Source of the DNA: Bigelowiella natans CCMP2755
Lineage: Eukaryota > Cercozoa > Chlorarachniophyceae
DNA length: 42,596 nt
Assembly: GCA_000320545.1 (NCBI GenBank)
Contig: ADNK01002681.1
Location: 20,001 to 62,596 of the forward strand
Direction of reading: 5' to 3'
The notes under the pieces are model-generated. The model searched no databases. It saw only the letters and a list, made by a program, of their open reading frames with translations, and had not been told where the DNA came from. This document shows positions 24,328 to 35,880 of the stretch, piece after piece. Position numbers and translations under genes: made by a program. Position 1 is the stretch's first letter. Each line of letters opens with the position of its first letter.

Positions 24328-27034
24328 AACCTCCCCTTTGAGACCCGTAGCGTCAAATTTAATGTATCCATCTCTGAGTTATCATCAATGATGTATCATC
24401 GTCATTATCCTTGAGAAGTGGTGTTAGTTCAATACTACTATATCTACTCCTCCCTCGTAGTAGTTGTAGAAGTAGGAACTAGTACTGCTACTAATGCCAT
24501 GTCTGCCTGTGCATCATCTTTAATCAAACCTACTGAGAGCTGCTGCTACTACTACTCTCACGAGGCAGTAAGCAGCTTTCCATTTCGCCATTACATAGTA
24601 ACGATAAGGTGCCTTAAGCCTACCCCCGCCCCTCCCTCCCGCCCCCCCCTTCCCACTAACGACTCAATTGCCTTTGCTCAGCAAATCGCGTGGGTCGTCG
24701 TCCAAATATCTTGATTGAAGGACGAGAACTGCTGCTACTGGGACTGTATGGTAGTCCCCCCCCCCCTCCCCGTGCCTCCTCCTGTGCGATGTTGTCGCTC
24801 ACGTTTTTCGCAGCTAACACACCGCTGTGAGAGTTTCCGACGATACCCCAGCAGGCTTGAGACAAGTCTTTGTTCTCCTGAATGGAAAAGGAGTGCGCGC
24901 GCGCGGGGGGGGGGGGGCAGGGTAGGGAGGGATATCATGGACGGTGCAGATAGCTATCGGGGTTGGCACCGATCTGGGACGAAGGCAACAAGTGCGGCGA
25001 TGGTGGTGATGATTTGGAAAAACTATATGTGTAGGAAATTGAGACAAAATGAAGGCTGCTTTTATGTCTTGTTTTAGGATAAAAAATGATGACACCAACG
25101 ATGAATGATGATGGAGGTGATGATGATGTTAGGGAGAATCATCATCTTTACCACCTCGAAGAGCTTCCTGCAAGACTTAGTATCTAAGACATCGTCAAGC
25201 GGCACTATAATCCTCCTCCTCCTCCTTTTCGTCTTCCTCCCCCCTATCGTCCTCTTGCTACCCATGTCCTGATCTTCTTCCATGCCAGCTACAATGCCAT
25301 ACAATGGCGACAACAACAAAGAAGAAAAAGGGGGGGGGGAGGGGAAATTTAAGACTTTTGAATTCGCAGTCTCTTGGCCCGATTTTGACGGAATTCCAAC
25401 GTGTTTTTATGGCCGAATCAGTGTACCACATCTCGCTCTCAACCCTGATTTTTCAAACTAAAGAGAAGAGGATCAAGCAAAGACCTCCTCCTCCTCCGAC
25501 GATCCCAGGAATTGGCTTTGGCTCTCCACCTATGACGAGGGCGACTCGTTTTGCAGATACCCGCTGCAATTGCTTCTCTCCTGCAACCTGGGGATGGTGG
25601 TGACAATGCCAATGATCATGATGATGATGATGATGACGACGATAGCGACGACGACGACGACGATGATGATGATGATGATGATTATGATAAGAAGGGGGAA
25701 GAGGAAGTAGGAGGGACAGAAAGAGAAGGAGAAGCTGTAAAGACCAAAGTTGTTCATATCCTCTGCGAAAAGAATACGCTAAATCCTGACCTAAGCCTTA
25801 TCCCCCCCCCCGCCTTCCCCCACCCTTCTTCTCCTCCTCATCTTCCTCCTTCTTCTCTCCTCTCTTATTCTCAATGGCATGAAAAACCTCGACATCCCAG
25901 TGACGGCAGCACTCAGATTGACTTAGGGATATGGCCCTCCCACTAGTGTATATTGACGAGGAATGATGATGAAAATAGTTTTACACACACACACACTAAC
26001 TCACCCACTCACTCACTAGCTTTAATACAAAAACGTATTTTCACACAAATCATAGAGTCATCCAGTATACATGTGATAAAGAGCGTTTGAACACACGATA
26101 TAAAACAATGCAATGGAATGCTGCATTGAGCAATAATACCGAACAAGATCGACGTCAGGATCTTCTTGAAGCACACCAGTCATATCGCTGGGTTGTTACA
26201 TGGGAACGTTTTTGGCAAAGTGGATATGGATTTGGCTATGGCTGCGGCTAGTGATGCGTGTGTGTTTGCCTGTGTTTGTGTATATGCTATGCGCGTATAC
26301 AAAAGAATGTCGATAGATTATGCCAGTTTGATTTATTTTATCGATTACGTGAAGGCCTCCACTGCGAGATTTAAGGGATAAGTCTTTGTGGGATCCCACT
26401 GAAAAAGGGGAGAACTCACACAATGGCCAATATTGTTGTCTTTGAAATTGTGAACCGTGTGAGCGTGTAAGTGAGCACACCTTGCGGATGGTTTTCTCTC
26501 TTTTCGCAGCTCGCTTATCTTGATACTCAGCGTAACGTAACGACGAGACTCCTTCCAAAGTCTGAAGAAGAAGAAGAAGAAATCAATTGCTGTAAACATT
26601 AATTGACACCCGAATTAAACGGACAAGAAGTCAAACGAACTTGTGAGCAAGTAGAGTCATCAAACACACCTCATTTGTTCTTGCAGCGCAGGTGTTGCCA
26701 GGAACGTTGCGGTACTGCTCTCCCATCCTCCCAACAGAGAAACTCGGATCAACCCATGCGATCCTTCCTCTTCCTTGCGCCTGCATGATTCTACGCTCAT
26801 CCTCATACGTAACATAGGTTTTGATTGACTCGGACTCACCTTCACCTCGTCCAGCAGTATTCCCGAAGTAAGAATTCCTGGGGGGAGGCATCATCAGCTT
26901 AGATGAGTCATCCAACAACGAGACGAACCAAAAATTCGTGAAGAAAGGGAACCTAGTGGCCCAGCTCCCACGACAAGCCAATCGTGCAGCAGCGAGTGGG
27001 AGCTCAACAGCCGGGTCGGAAGGCGGGACGCCAT
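23177..27034 (-). CDS. FAD/NAD(P)-dependent oxidoreductase (Rossmann-fold, Pyr_redox_3/N-hydroxylase-like), about 14 exons
   Basis: Exons placed on the minus strand: 27034-26953, 26877-26846, 26780-26670, 26561-26481, 26398-26349, 25921-25824, 25580-about 25500, about 25282-25155, 24877-24803, 24709-24661, about 24187-23930, 23609-23481 and 23402-23177. Most junctions agree in phase. The N-terminus has an FAD-binding site (LVVGAGPLGILTSG). Exon 3 has IAWVDPSFSVGRMGEQY. A second nucleotide-binding motif, WGIVGNSHSGVLAAKN, is NAD(P)H-site-like. FATGF precedes the C-terminal YGFGLGYPELWTD, all in the order seen in flavoprotein N-hydroxylase-like proteins of fungi and algae. The protein presumably binds FAD and NAD(P)H; its substrate is unknown. 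Oddities: K/E-rich (25824-25870) and K/R-rich (25190-25240) insertions and a poly-G-coded glycine run derive from simple repeats at exon edges. The junction between the exons ending 24661 and starting near 24187 is unresolved. Confidence 0.82.
23766..23800. repeat. C-rich homopolymer and CT tract
   Basis: A run of 13 C, then C/T-rich DNA, lies in the intron between the exons ending at 23930 and starting at 23609 of the minus-strand oxidoreductase. Read in the gene's sense it is a purine (G) tract. Confidence 0.85.
25616..25682. repeat. GAT/GAC trinucleotide array
   Basis: Imperfect ATG/ACG triplets upstream (minus sense) of the exon at 25580, in an intron of the oxidoreductase. Confidence 0.8.
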
Positions 27035-27834
27035 TGTTCCTTCGTGAATCTTCGTGAAGTAGTCTTTTGGGGGTACCAGCACGAGCCAAAATGCTGGAAG
27101 AGACTCGTGTTTTCTACTGTCGTTTAAATAAAACCCCATGTATTTTAACCTAAATTACCTTCGGTCCGCACGAGAGAGGAAGAAAAGCATCGATTTTTTG
27201 GTTTAGTATGTACGAGTATACGTAAAAATGTAAAATGGGCAATAATGCTCGTCGCACCGTCAATATTTCAATAAACGGCCTGCGTTCTCGTAAAATTCTA
27301 TATAGTTCGCACGCTTCCCCCCCCGCTCCCGCACTTGCACTGAGGCTTCTCTACGAAAAGCTAGGCGCGTCTCAGAGCTCGCATATCTAAGTGAGCATTG
27401 ATGGAGGTGATTGGAGCTGAGAACGATGAGGTGGGATGAAACGTCAGAAGCTTATGGGTTGAATAGCGACAGCCTTTCGTGCAACACCCCATTGCTCGTA
27501 TTCGTTTCCGAGTGTTGATGGGAGGAGACTTCCATGTTTCTGGATCGAGATGTACTTATTAGCTCACTGAATTGATTAGAATGGAGCTCCCTCGGAGAGT
27601 GTGTCGTATAAGAGCCTCTTCACCATTGCGCTGAGGTGCGTAACCCTGTTCACATGTAGTCGACCAATTAGCCATCTACGAATAATCGGACGGCAATAAA
27701 CTGGGGAGAGGGGGGGGGCTGTGGGAAATACAGTGCATTCAGACGAAAAAATATCGATTAAGTGATAATATTAATTGATCAAATTTTGGGTATGAAATCA
27801 TAGCACCCTCATCCTTGGACTGGGTGTCGGAGCA
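27035..27834. promoter_or_regulatory. Divergent promoter region, oxidoreductase (-) and EEP hydrolase (+)
   Basis: 800 nt between the start codons of two divergent genes. It contains AT-rich stretches, a short C run near 27318, a G run near 27710 and no coherent exon. Both promoters must lie here; TATATAG at about 27300 is the only TATA-like word noted. Confidence 0.5.
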
Positions 27835-29187
27835 ATGCTGGTGTGGAATCAAGGGGGCGGAACTCGAGACGGATACATACCGGTCAATGCCCAGAATAAT
27901 GAAGTGTATAGCCAGCAGGCTACGCAGGACAGAGGAATTGTCACATCGGAAATGGGAGCTTTTTTCCATAAAGGTTCTCCTTATTCGCAGGATGTTTTGT
28001 GCCTGGGTTTGGTTTAGACAGCGCCGAGACTTGCACACTTCCAACCAAAAAATTATTAAGAATCTGCAATCATTCAGTGTTCTTTATCTTTCCTCCAGTT
28101 GCTGAGACAGCGCCCCCTGAGCAAAAGCCAGCCCGCTCCGAGTTTGGGTTTCGAATGATGTCATTCAATATTAGGAGGGACTTCAAGTCCGACGGTATGT
28201 TCCAAGATGATGATCAATGCATATCATAGAAATCCAAAATATACACTCACACGCACGCGCACGTACGCATGATATAGATAAAGGATATTTGTTGATTGAA
28301 TAAACCTCTTGATACCGAATATTTACAACACAGGTGTGAACCAATGGAAGCGACGAATTGGCCTGGTTGCAGGATAGATATAGAGATAGATTAGCAGTCT
28401 TGCCTCAGCGCTCTTTCCGCCTCCCTCCCCCCCAACGAAAAAAGAAGAGAGTAAATGTGGACAATTCAGATCTGCAAAAACATGATGTATATTCATGTAT
28501 ATAGTATATTGTATAATGTGTGCGTGCTACCTATTTAAGGTGCGAGAGATGCTGTCAAAGGAGGCCCCAGATATCATCGGAATGCAAGAGGTCAGTGGTG
28601 GGATGGACGATTTATGTCTGACATAAGTATGCATCATCTAGAGCGACACGTTACATAGAGGAGAAGGAGCATCATCCGTCTCGATAGTCATGTAGCGATA
28701 GATATATCACATACACCATGGTTTTATGCCCCTTTCTTGTAAATTGCAGCTTTTGCCCATCCAAATGATCGATATGAAGACTATGCTCCCAGAGTAAGGA
28801 GGAGGGGGGGGGAAGGAGGGATGACGAAACTGCTTTACACTTGATGCTGACGACGACGCCGACGACGACGATGATGATGATGATGATGATGATAATGAGA
28901 ATGATGATGTTAGCGCTTGTGGTCATTAGGAAGGAGGTGCCTTCGTCTTGATGATGATATTGAGTGACAAGTCGAACATGCAGTCATATTTCATGGAAAC
29001 ATGCCTCACTCGCCCCCTTACTTCGCCCCCCCTCCCCCTCCCTTCCCCTTTGTCTGGAAGGTATGGAGTCGTAGGTGTAGGGCGAGATGATGGAAAAGAT
29101 GAGCTTAGAACGCCTACCGAGAGTAAGATAATCTGAAATTCTAATAATAATACGGAAGGACGCATTTAATAATTATTTAGGTATAAA

Positions 29188-29241
<54 letters not shown>

Positions 29242-29964
29242 ACTAATAAATATAATTATATTAGGTGAGTGTGTCCCAGTCTTTTACCTAAAAGATAAGT
29301 TCCGAAAGCTTCATTCTGGGTCTCCTTTCCCCGCATTATTATATTTTCCTCTAAATTATGCAATATCACGTACTCCCCCCCCCTCCCCTCTCTGTCCAGA
29401 ATTTAATTCCATCTAAATAAAAACCGGATAGCATCTCCTTTATCAGCATATCGCCACACCCCCATCCTTCCCCCACCAGTCCTTTGATATTGAAAACAAC
29501 AATTCAGAGACTTCTGGCTATCACGGACTCCTGACGTCCCTGGCACAATATACCCAGGGGCAGGCTGCACGCGGGTGGGTACCATGTTTCAAACACATGC
29601 TGCACGGAGGGAGAGGGGGTGGGGGGGAGGGGGGGTATTTATAAACGAGGGAGATCCGTGGAAAAATATCTTCGTTAACATCCGAACATCATAGAATTGA
29701 TGATAGAAGCTCTTTCTTTCCTCTCTGAGGTATATAAATAATGCTTGTGAAACAGGTGACAAGCTGGGCGCTTCTCCAGCCCCTGCATGACGCTCATCTT
29801 GGCGTTGATATCTTAGCGATGTCGACGCACCTCGACCACGTATCAGAGGCAGCACGTGATCAGGGCGCCGAGGTGTTATTCACCGAGGGGGGGGGGGGGG
29901 GGGTAGTTCAGTCGTCATCACATGTGTCTCTATCATCATAATCGCCTTCATCATCACCGTCACC

Positions 29965-29998
<34 letters not shown>

Positions 29999-31192
29999 TC
30001 ACGATTATTCTCACTATCATCATAACCGCCATCGTTAGGTTATCCGACTGAATATCCGCAAGATTCTTAACGAATTCGGCTCTAAATCGAGGTAGCGGGC
30101 TCTGTTAAAGAGAAGAGTATGTGAAGAGTAGCGTGCAAGGATATGTGCAAAGTTACTCTCGATACGATGGCATTGTGGCCTCAGGGGGGAAGCATACTTC
30201 CCCCGTAACCTTCATACATTGCATCGTCGCTGCTTTGTAGATCTTGATGGCATGAAATCCTCCTGCTCATCCCTAACATCGTGGTTATGGCTGATATGTT
30301 TCGCAACGATATGTAGTAGTGAGAGGACCCCATAACGCCCTGAACGCATCTTCTCCTTCATGATCCTAGTTGAATTCCTCCTCCTCCTCCTCCTCTTGCC
30401 CCCATTCATCATCCTCCCCCCTCCCCCAGAGGTACAGCAGTAATAATCGTCGGTGACTTCAACGCGGAGCCGAACGAGGCAGCTCTCGGAACGTTCTTAA
30501 ACGATCCCACCGATGATCACAACAAGGTGCTGCGTTGCCACGAACATGTAGACACGACACATACGTTCATCTCTCAAATAACAATATCATCTTCCGCTGA
30601 TTCGAGGAAGATTGGGGTCTTGTACTTTATCTCTCCCGAAATCTCTCCTGTGTCTCGCCTACCGTTATGTGATGCTGTAATCGCCGCTTGTACGCGAACC
30701 CAGCAACCGACTTCAACTCGTCGTGCTTCTTAGCTCTCGCCCCCCCCCTGCCTCTTTCTCGCTTCCTGCCGCTGGTTAGGTGCTGTCGGACTCTCGGCTC
30801 ACCGCGCTCAAAGCGTCTGGACATGGACGTGAGGTAGTAGTGTGTGTGTGTGTGTAGGTGTTAAAAGTGTTGTGGTGCCAGTGCCGGAGAATGGTGCGTC
30901 GTGCTATCTTCGCGGATTTCATCGCCGATAGCGCAAATCTGTGGAGTTAGACTGGAGAAAGATGCTATATTAACCAAGCGAATCTTCCTCTCCCCTCCCT
31001 CTGCTTGACAAACATGCAAGTTCGGCACGTTTCCGAGTTGGAATGCGAGGTCAACGGGCAAGATCATCGACTACGTGCTCTACTCTCCTATCCCACTAAA
31101 ATGTCGCAAACGGGTAGGCTTGCTCCGACGTAGCAGCGTCCATTCTAAAAATGCACAAGTTCCCACCCCAGCCAGCCCCCAACATACTATTC

Positions 31193-31231
<39 letters not shown>

Positions 31232-31268
31232 TATAATACATCTAACATTATTTCGCATAATATCATAT

Positions 31269-31309
<41 letters not shown>

Positions 31310-31626
31310 GTAGAGCCCCGCAGCGATTGCTGCGAGAGAGTCATTTATGGGTGAGAAGAGTCGCTTCCGAAGGATCTCTAGAGAATCTCGGGAGTGTGCG
31401 CAGTACGAAATGCTGCGTGGGTCGGCTTCCTCCATGATCGCGGCGGAATACAGAGTGGTGGGATGAAGCCTCTCATGCACATCGTAATTTTTTGGGTTTG
31501 CTTCAGTGTTCAGCATTTTGGCCTTGCTTGACTGGTGTGCCCCAGCATTGTGTTTCCTACATATTACTTACTCATTTGCCCCTCTTGCTTTTCTCTCTTC
31601 TTACTTCTCTCTCTTCTTGGCTCTCT

Positions 31627-31677
<51 letters not shown>

Positions 31678-31832
31678 ATTTCCTCCCCGTTCGAACAAAC
31701 ATCATCAACGCTTGCCATTCGACGAAGTCTATTGACGACAGCGCGAGAAATAGGGACACGCAGCTCTCGGATCACAGGCCTGTGGTGGTTGATTTTCGGA
31801 TAGGCTCAAGACCTTCGGCTATGAAGTATTAG
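27835..31832 (+). CDS. Endonuclease/exonuclease/phosphatase (EEP) family metal-dependent hydrolase, 14 exons, 357 aa
   Basis: Exons 27835-28006, 28099-28194, 28334-28365, 28540-28590, 28750-28793, 29061-29122, 29265-29319, 29508-29574, 29756-29872, 30063-30091, 30430-30526, 30780-30833, 31021-31113 and 31728-31832 (TAG) join with every phase matching. After about 75 unrecognised residues the EEP motifs come in order: MSFNIRRD (Asn), PDIIGMQE (metal-binding Glu), GDFWLSRTPD, LAMSTHLDH (catalytic His), VIIVGDFNAEPNE (Asp/Asn), KIIDYVLYS and LSDHRPVVVDF (Asp-His). The set is complete, so the enzyme should be active as a Mg-dependent phosphoesterase. The fold covers DNases, CCR4-type nucleases and phosphatases, and the length and WLSxTP motif fit the small-molecule or nucleic-acid group without settling which. 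No signal peptide is seen. Intron repeats include a TA array (29191-29236) and a 17-19-G run (about 29884). Confidence 0.9.
29191..29236. repeat. (TA)n microsatellite
   Basis: A TA array in the EEP-gene intron, ending about 28 nt upstream of the acceptor at 29264. Confidence 0.9.
31196..31305. repeat. (TA)n and (GT)n microsatellites
   Basis: A TA array (31196-31228) and, after an AT-rich spacer, a GT array (31271-31305) lie in the last intron of the EEP gene. A CT array follows at about 31635-31677. Confidence 0.9.
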
Positions 31833-32340
31833 TAGCAACAATTCTAGCATTTCGCAGCATTAGTTAGTAGCAACAATTCTAGCGATTCGTAGCATTGCAA
31901 ACGTGCAGCAGTTGCGAGGTATATGGCTGGTCGGTGCTTGCATCCATAATAATGATACGCAGTGTGGTTGATGTATTGGTTTTCGTCGCATGTCCTTGCT
32001 TTTGGTCATGCTGGTTTATGAAAAATAACGGCACATGCTCATGCTCAACATGAGTAATGAGACTGTACGTAGTATTTGCTTCAATTCCAACTTACTCTGA
32101 AATCGCGCGGTTGTCTTGTAGCAGTTGTGGATGTGCGGTGTTTGTACGTAGGTGCATGCACACATGAATGAGCAAGAGCACGCAAGCAAACCGACATGAA
32201 CTCCTGTGTCTATGCAGTCTCCGCGCATGCAATAACGCAACGCATGCGCATTCGCCGCTTCTCTCAAGTCCTCCACAACAGGCAAGGTACATGCACACTG
32301 TGAATGTATGATAGACACCACGTAATATTATATACTATAT

Positions 32341-32412
<72 letters not shown>

Positions 32413-32665
32413 ATATATAGAATTACTGTGTCTATTATGTGATGTACAATGAATGTACGACAATGTGCGCCACTTTCTGCTGTGCATGTGCGTGTGCATG
32501 CTATGTGCATCTGCTAAATATGATGCCAGCACTTGCACGTACGACATATAACATAGCCACACAACTTAAATTTAGTTCATATTATTTTCTCAACATTCAA
32601 TTAGCATCATAATCTCAAAGTGAGGAAACGTTTAATTAAAACCTCTTTCACGATGATGATGAAGA
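31833..32665. other. Convergent intergenic region
   Basis: Microsatellite-poor until about 32340, with many CATGCA, GCATGC and ACATGT words. A TA-GA-TA compound repeat (32344-32418) interrupts it. A 17-nt tandem repeat TTAGTAGCAACAATTCT occurs near 31830 and 31862. No exon is seen. Confidence 0.6.
32344..32418. repeat. Compound (TA)n(GA)n(TA)n microsatellite
   Basis: A GA array is embedded between two TA arrays in intergenic DNA between the EEP gene and the small membrane-protein gene. Confidence 0.9.
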
Positions 32666-33234
32666 CTAAGATGTCAACGATGATGACTCTTCCTCTGCCG
32701 ACGGCTGTTCCTTAGTCGACGGTGCGACCCTATACTTCGCATCTATAGAATGTGCTATAAATACTAGCATGAGAACACCTGCTACAAGTTTGGCCATTAA
32801 AATTAGCTTTCCACTGTAAACACTCTCTTCTAGATCTTCGACCAAGCTTTCTTGTGTCATTTTTGTCGTTTGGGATGGACTTGACTGTTCTTTCAAGATA
32901 CTTTTGGCTGAGTCAAACATAGATCCTACACTACCAGCTCTCTCAATGTTCGAGGTCACGTTTGCCACCTAGGAGGAAGAAAATCGAGAAGATCTTTACG
33001 ATTGGAAAACGCATGCCTTGCAGCATTTGCTGCTTCGCTTCAACATCTTGAGGCTCTCTATGCGCGTGCACTCAGTACCTGTAGGGTCGACTTAGCGAGA
33101 TCCGATCCCGATTGCACATTCCTCAGAGCGAAAGCAGTCTCAGGAATGAGGGAAAGTAAATTGGAGAGAAGGATGAGGGGCGGCATGACTTCTGGTGTTA
33201 ATGGGGGAGACAATGTTGCCCCATTTTGAAACAT
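32666..33234 (-). CDS. Small membrane protein, two exons, 152 aa, family unknown
   Basis: Exon 1 is 33234-33079 (52 codons, donor CAG/GTACTG) and exon 2 is 32968-32666, joined in phase 0 across a 110-nt intron (acceptor CCTAG). The start is MFQNGATLSPPLTPE. A first hydrophobic stretch (PPLILLSNLLSLIPETAFAL) could be a signal sequence cleaved before Phe, as in red-lineage plastid presequences, or a membrane anchor. A polar Ser/Glu/Lys region follows, then a clear transmembrane helix (KLILMAKLVAGVLMLVFIAH) at about residues 108-128 and a short acidic, Ser-rich tail. This layout suits a tail-proximal single-pass or two-pass membrane protein; I recognise no family. Exon 2 alone would seem to start at a GTG, which the splice explains. 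Confidence 0.72.
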
Positions 33235-33446
33235 TTTAGGTTTTTAGATGTTGTCGCATGTGTGGAATGAAAGATAATTATACTAATCCTCATGACGACG
33301 GCAAATATTCTTAGACAAATTATCATCCCTGGAATATCCTAGATCAAAATCACTATAATAGATATAAAATGGATCATGTTTTATGTGAGCGACAATAAAT
33401 TTAAAATATTTATTTAAATAGATCCCAGTACAGCGAGATTTCGAGG

Positions 33447-34206
33447 ATGATCCTCCCCGCAACCGCTAGGTACCCCTCTCGAGCACGCCGCCTATTTTCC
33501 TCCTCAACGGAGATCGTCGTGTACCTAACAGACGAAGGAGGGTGTGCGAAGCTTCGATTACTTGACTCTCAGATTATTTTCCAAATTGGTTCTTGCACCC
33601 TCCCGCTCGCACCGTGTGTAGCGTAAATGCTGCTTCTCAAATTACTTCATCACATATTCCTCTGCCTCACTCATCTCAGAGGTAATCGCCGGGTATGCTC
33701 GTCGTTGGATATTGTGGCGGTTGCAACTGCAGTTGCTGCACTTTTCGTAATTGCTGCTAGTGCCTGGGGAGGAGAAGACTTCTTCTACGGCTACGAGCAT
33801 CATCAGTTGGGATGGTCATGTTGTGGCTCAGCAGATGTAAAACAACAAAGAGATTCAATTCCCCCCCCCCCCTTCCCCTCTCTCCCTCAAACATTTTTTG
33901 TCGACTAAAAGAGTATATTACCGTGGGAGAAAGGCTAAAACGAATGTGATTTGAGAAATTTGTCGGGGCTACCCGTAATCTTGTGGTGTTGTGGATATAA
34001 TAGGTTCCGGAGTGGAACGAAATTGCGGAGAGATTGAAAAGCACGCACTACAAAGATAACGTATGTACTACCTTAAACAAAGACAGACAGCAACAATCGC
34101 GATGGCAATGCGATCATCCATCCCTCATGTGCGCTCATATTGATGTACTGGCGAACATGAAAATAACATCAACAGGTTTCCACATGAATGTGGGCCGACA
34201 CTAACA

Positions 34207-34257
<51 letters not shown>

Positions 34258-34831
34258 AATCCTAGGCACAAATGACGAAGCAAATAGACGCTCTCACTCA
34301 ATCCCTGGCAGGGAGAACGAAGAGAACTCTAGCAACGGTATCTGATCAACAACAACAAACATAGCTACTTAGTAGTATACGTGCACTTATCATCACATCT
34401 TGAAATGATACGATTGGTATTGTACTGAATTGCAAAAATGAGATACCGACGGTGCTACAAAGACCAATCAATGCATCTTATTCCGAGGCATTATTCGCCC
34501 CCCCCCTCCCATCACCCCATCGCAGCTGTTAGGGTCTACCGAGTACAAGGGCATGAGTTACTTGATGAGAGTTAAGCAGAAGATGGAGGAGGCACAATAT
34601 GTATGTATAGGCATGCGAGCAGCACCACCACAGCAACAAATGTCCGACCGAAGTATTTCTTGCCGTGATATCTTTGCATAATCTCCCGATTTTTAAGTCA
34701 TGATACAAAACTGCGTACGCATTGACGATTTGCTTCTTTGCTGTGCACCATACCGGCGTCATGCTGGAGAGCAGTATATGAACAAGGAGAAGAGGAAAAT
34801 AGAAGATGACCGCAAAAGTAGTTATATAACC

Positions 34832-34886
<55 letters not shown>

Positions 34887-35006
34887 AATAAAGTATACAC
34901 CATCGTTCAAATTAGCAAGAGATGACAAGATGAAGTTGTATGGCAACCTTTAGAATATTTCCAGACTACTGCTGTCAAATGCGATGTTCCTCCCTCCCTC
35001 AACGTT

Positions 35007-35050
<44 letters not shown>

Positions 35051-35880
35051 CTCCCTCTCCTCCCTCAGAACTCTTATCCGAGACGGAGAAAACGTGTTCT
35101 GAGATTCAGGTTTGTTTAGTAATGCGAGCCATTATAGAAAGAATACATTCGTTCATGCCTTAGAAGAAGGAGAAGGTGTGATTTGTAACATCATTGATCG
35201 TAGATATGGAAATAGCCCCATTCGCAGCCCAAACAGCCTCCTCTCAACTTCCTCATTCTGATAACACGTATTTACAGCTCGATTTAGACGAGTACGCGAC
35301 AAGGAATAAAGAATACACAGAAGCGGTGATACAACATACATCCATGTTTTGGAGCAATAGTTCCAGTATGCGCTAACGGTTGCGTCGCACACATCAATTG
35401 ATATTGATGATAGTTTCTTTGCCTGGAATTTATTCCACAGCAGCAATGTCCTCACAATATGGATTCACCGTGACATTTTGACAGATTCTTCTTTTTTTCG
35501 CTGCTATATCGATTGCTCTCAATTCATATTTCGGCCAAAAGTGTTTACGTCTGTCTGTGCGTGTGTGTGTGTGTGTGCGTTGCATGGATGACATAGGTGG
35601 CGCAGCGCCCAAAAACGGAAGCAGAGGAGGAGCAGCGTTTCCGACGGGCGATGACGAGTAAGAACGTAGCGTTAGCAAAATAAGCTTTCCAGTCATCTGG
35701 GCCTCTATTTTGATTCGAATTGTGTATCTGTGCTGTTGTTGTCGTCATGACCGTCCCCGTCGTGATTCAGAATACCAAAATGAGATAGATCGATTGAAGA
35801 AAGCCATTGAGGAGGAGAAAGCTAAGCTCAAGACTAAGGGCAAAAAGGGCAGCAGGAGGAAAAAGGCCACGACGACATAG
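33447..35880 (+). CDS. Predicted mitochondrial membrane/coiled-coil protein, nine exons, about 257 aa, family unknown
   Basis: Exons: 33447-33613, 33680-33836, 34004-34060, 34266-34337, 34526-34600, about 35083-35109, 35278-35325, 35597-35657 and 35771-35880 (TAG). Phases agree throughout; only the sixth, a 27-nt exon, has an uncertain acceptor. The first 20 residues (MILPATARYPSRARRLFSSS) are rich in Arg, Ser and Ala without acid, the classic shape of a mitochondrial presequence. A hydrophobic helix follows at about residues 67-85 (DIVAVATAVAALFVIAASAW), then GGEDFFYGYEHH. The rest is a predicted coiled coil (PEWNEIAERLKSTHYKDN, KQIDALTQSLAGRTKR, EIDRLKKAIEEEKAKLK) ending in a strongly basic tail (KGKKGSRRKKATTT). 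A single-pass organellar membrane protein with a helical domain is inferred. I do not recognise a family. Confidence 0.78.
34205..34255. repeat. (CA)n microsatellite
   Basis: About 25 CA units end 10 nt upstream of the exon at 34266 and supply the pre-acceptor sequence of that intron. Confidence 0.9.
34837..34888. repeat. (TA)n(TG)n compound microsatellite
   Basis: A TA array directly followed by a TG array in the long intron between the exons ending at 34600 and starting near 35083. Confidence 0.9.
35013..35048. repeat. (CT)n microsatellite
   Basis: A CT array just upstream of the sixth exon of the mitochondrial-type gene, acting as an extended polypyrimidine tract. Confidence 0.9.

Noticed and set aside
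31315..31352. Possible extra EEP exon with SPAAIAARESFM
   Set aside because: It has usable splice borders, but its exit phase does not fit the last exon at 31728, whereas direct joining from 31113 does.
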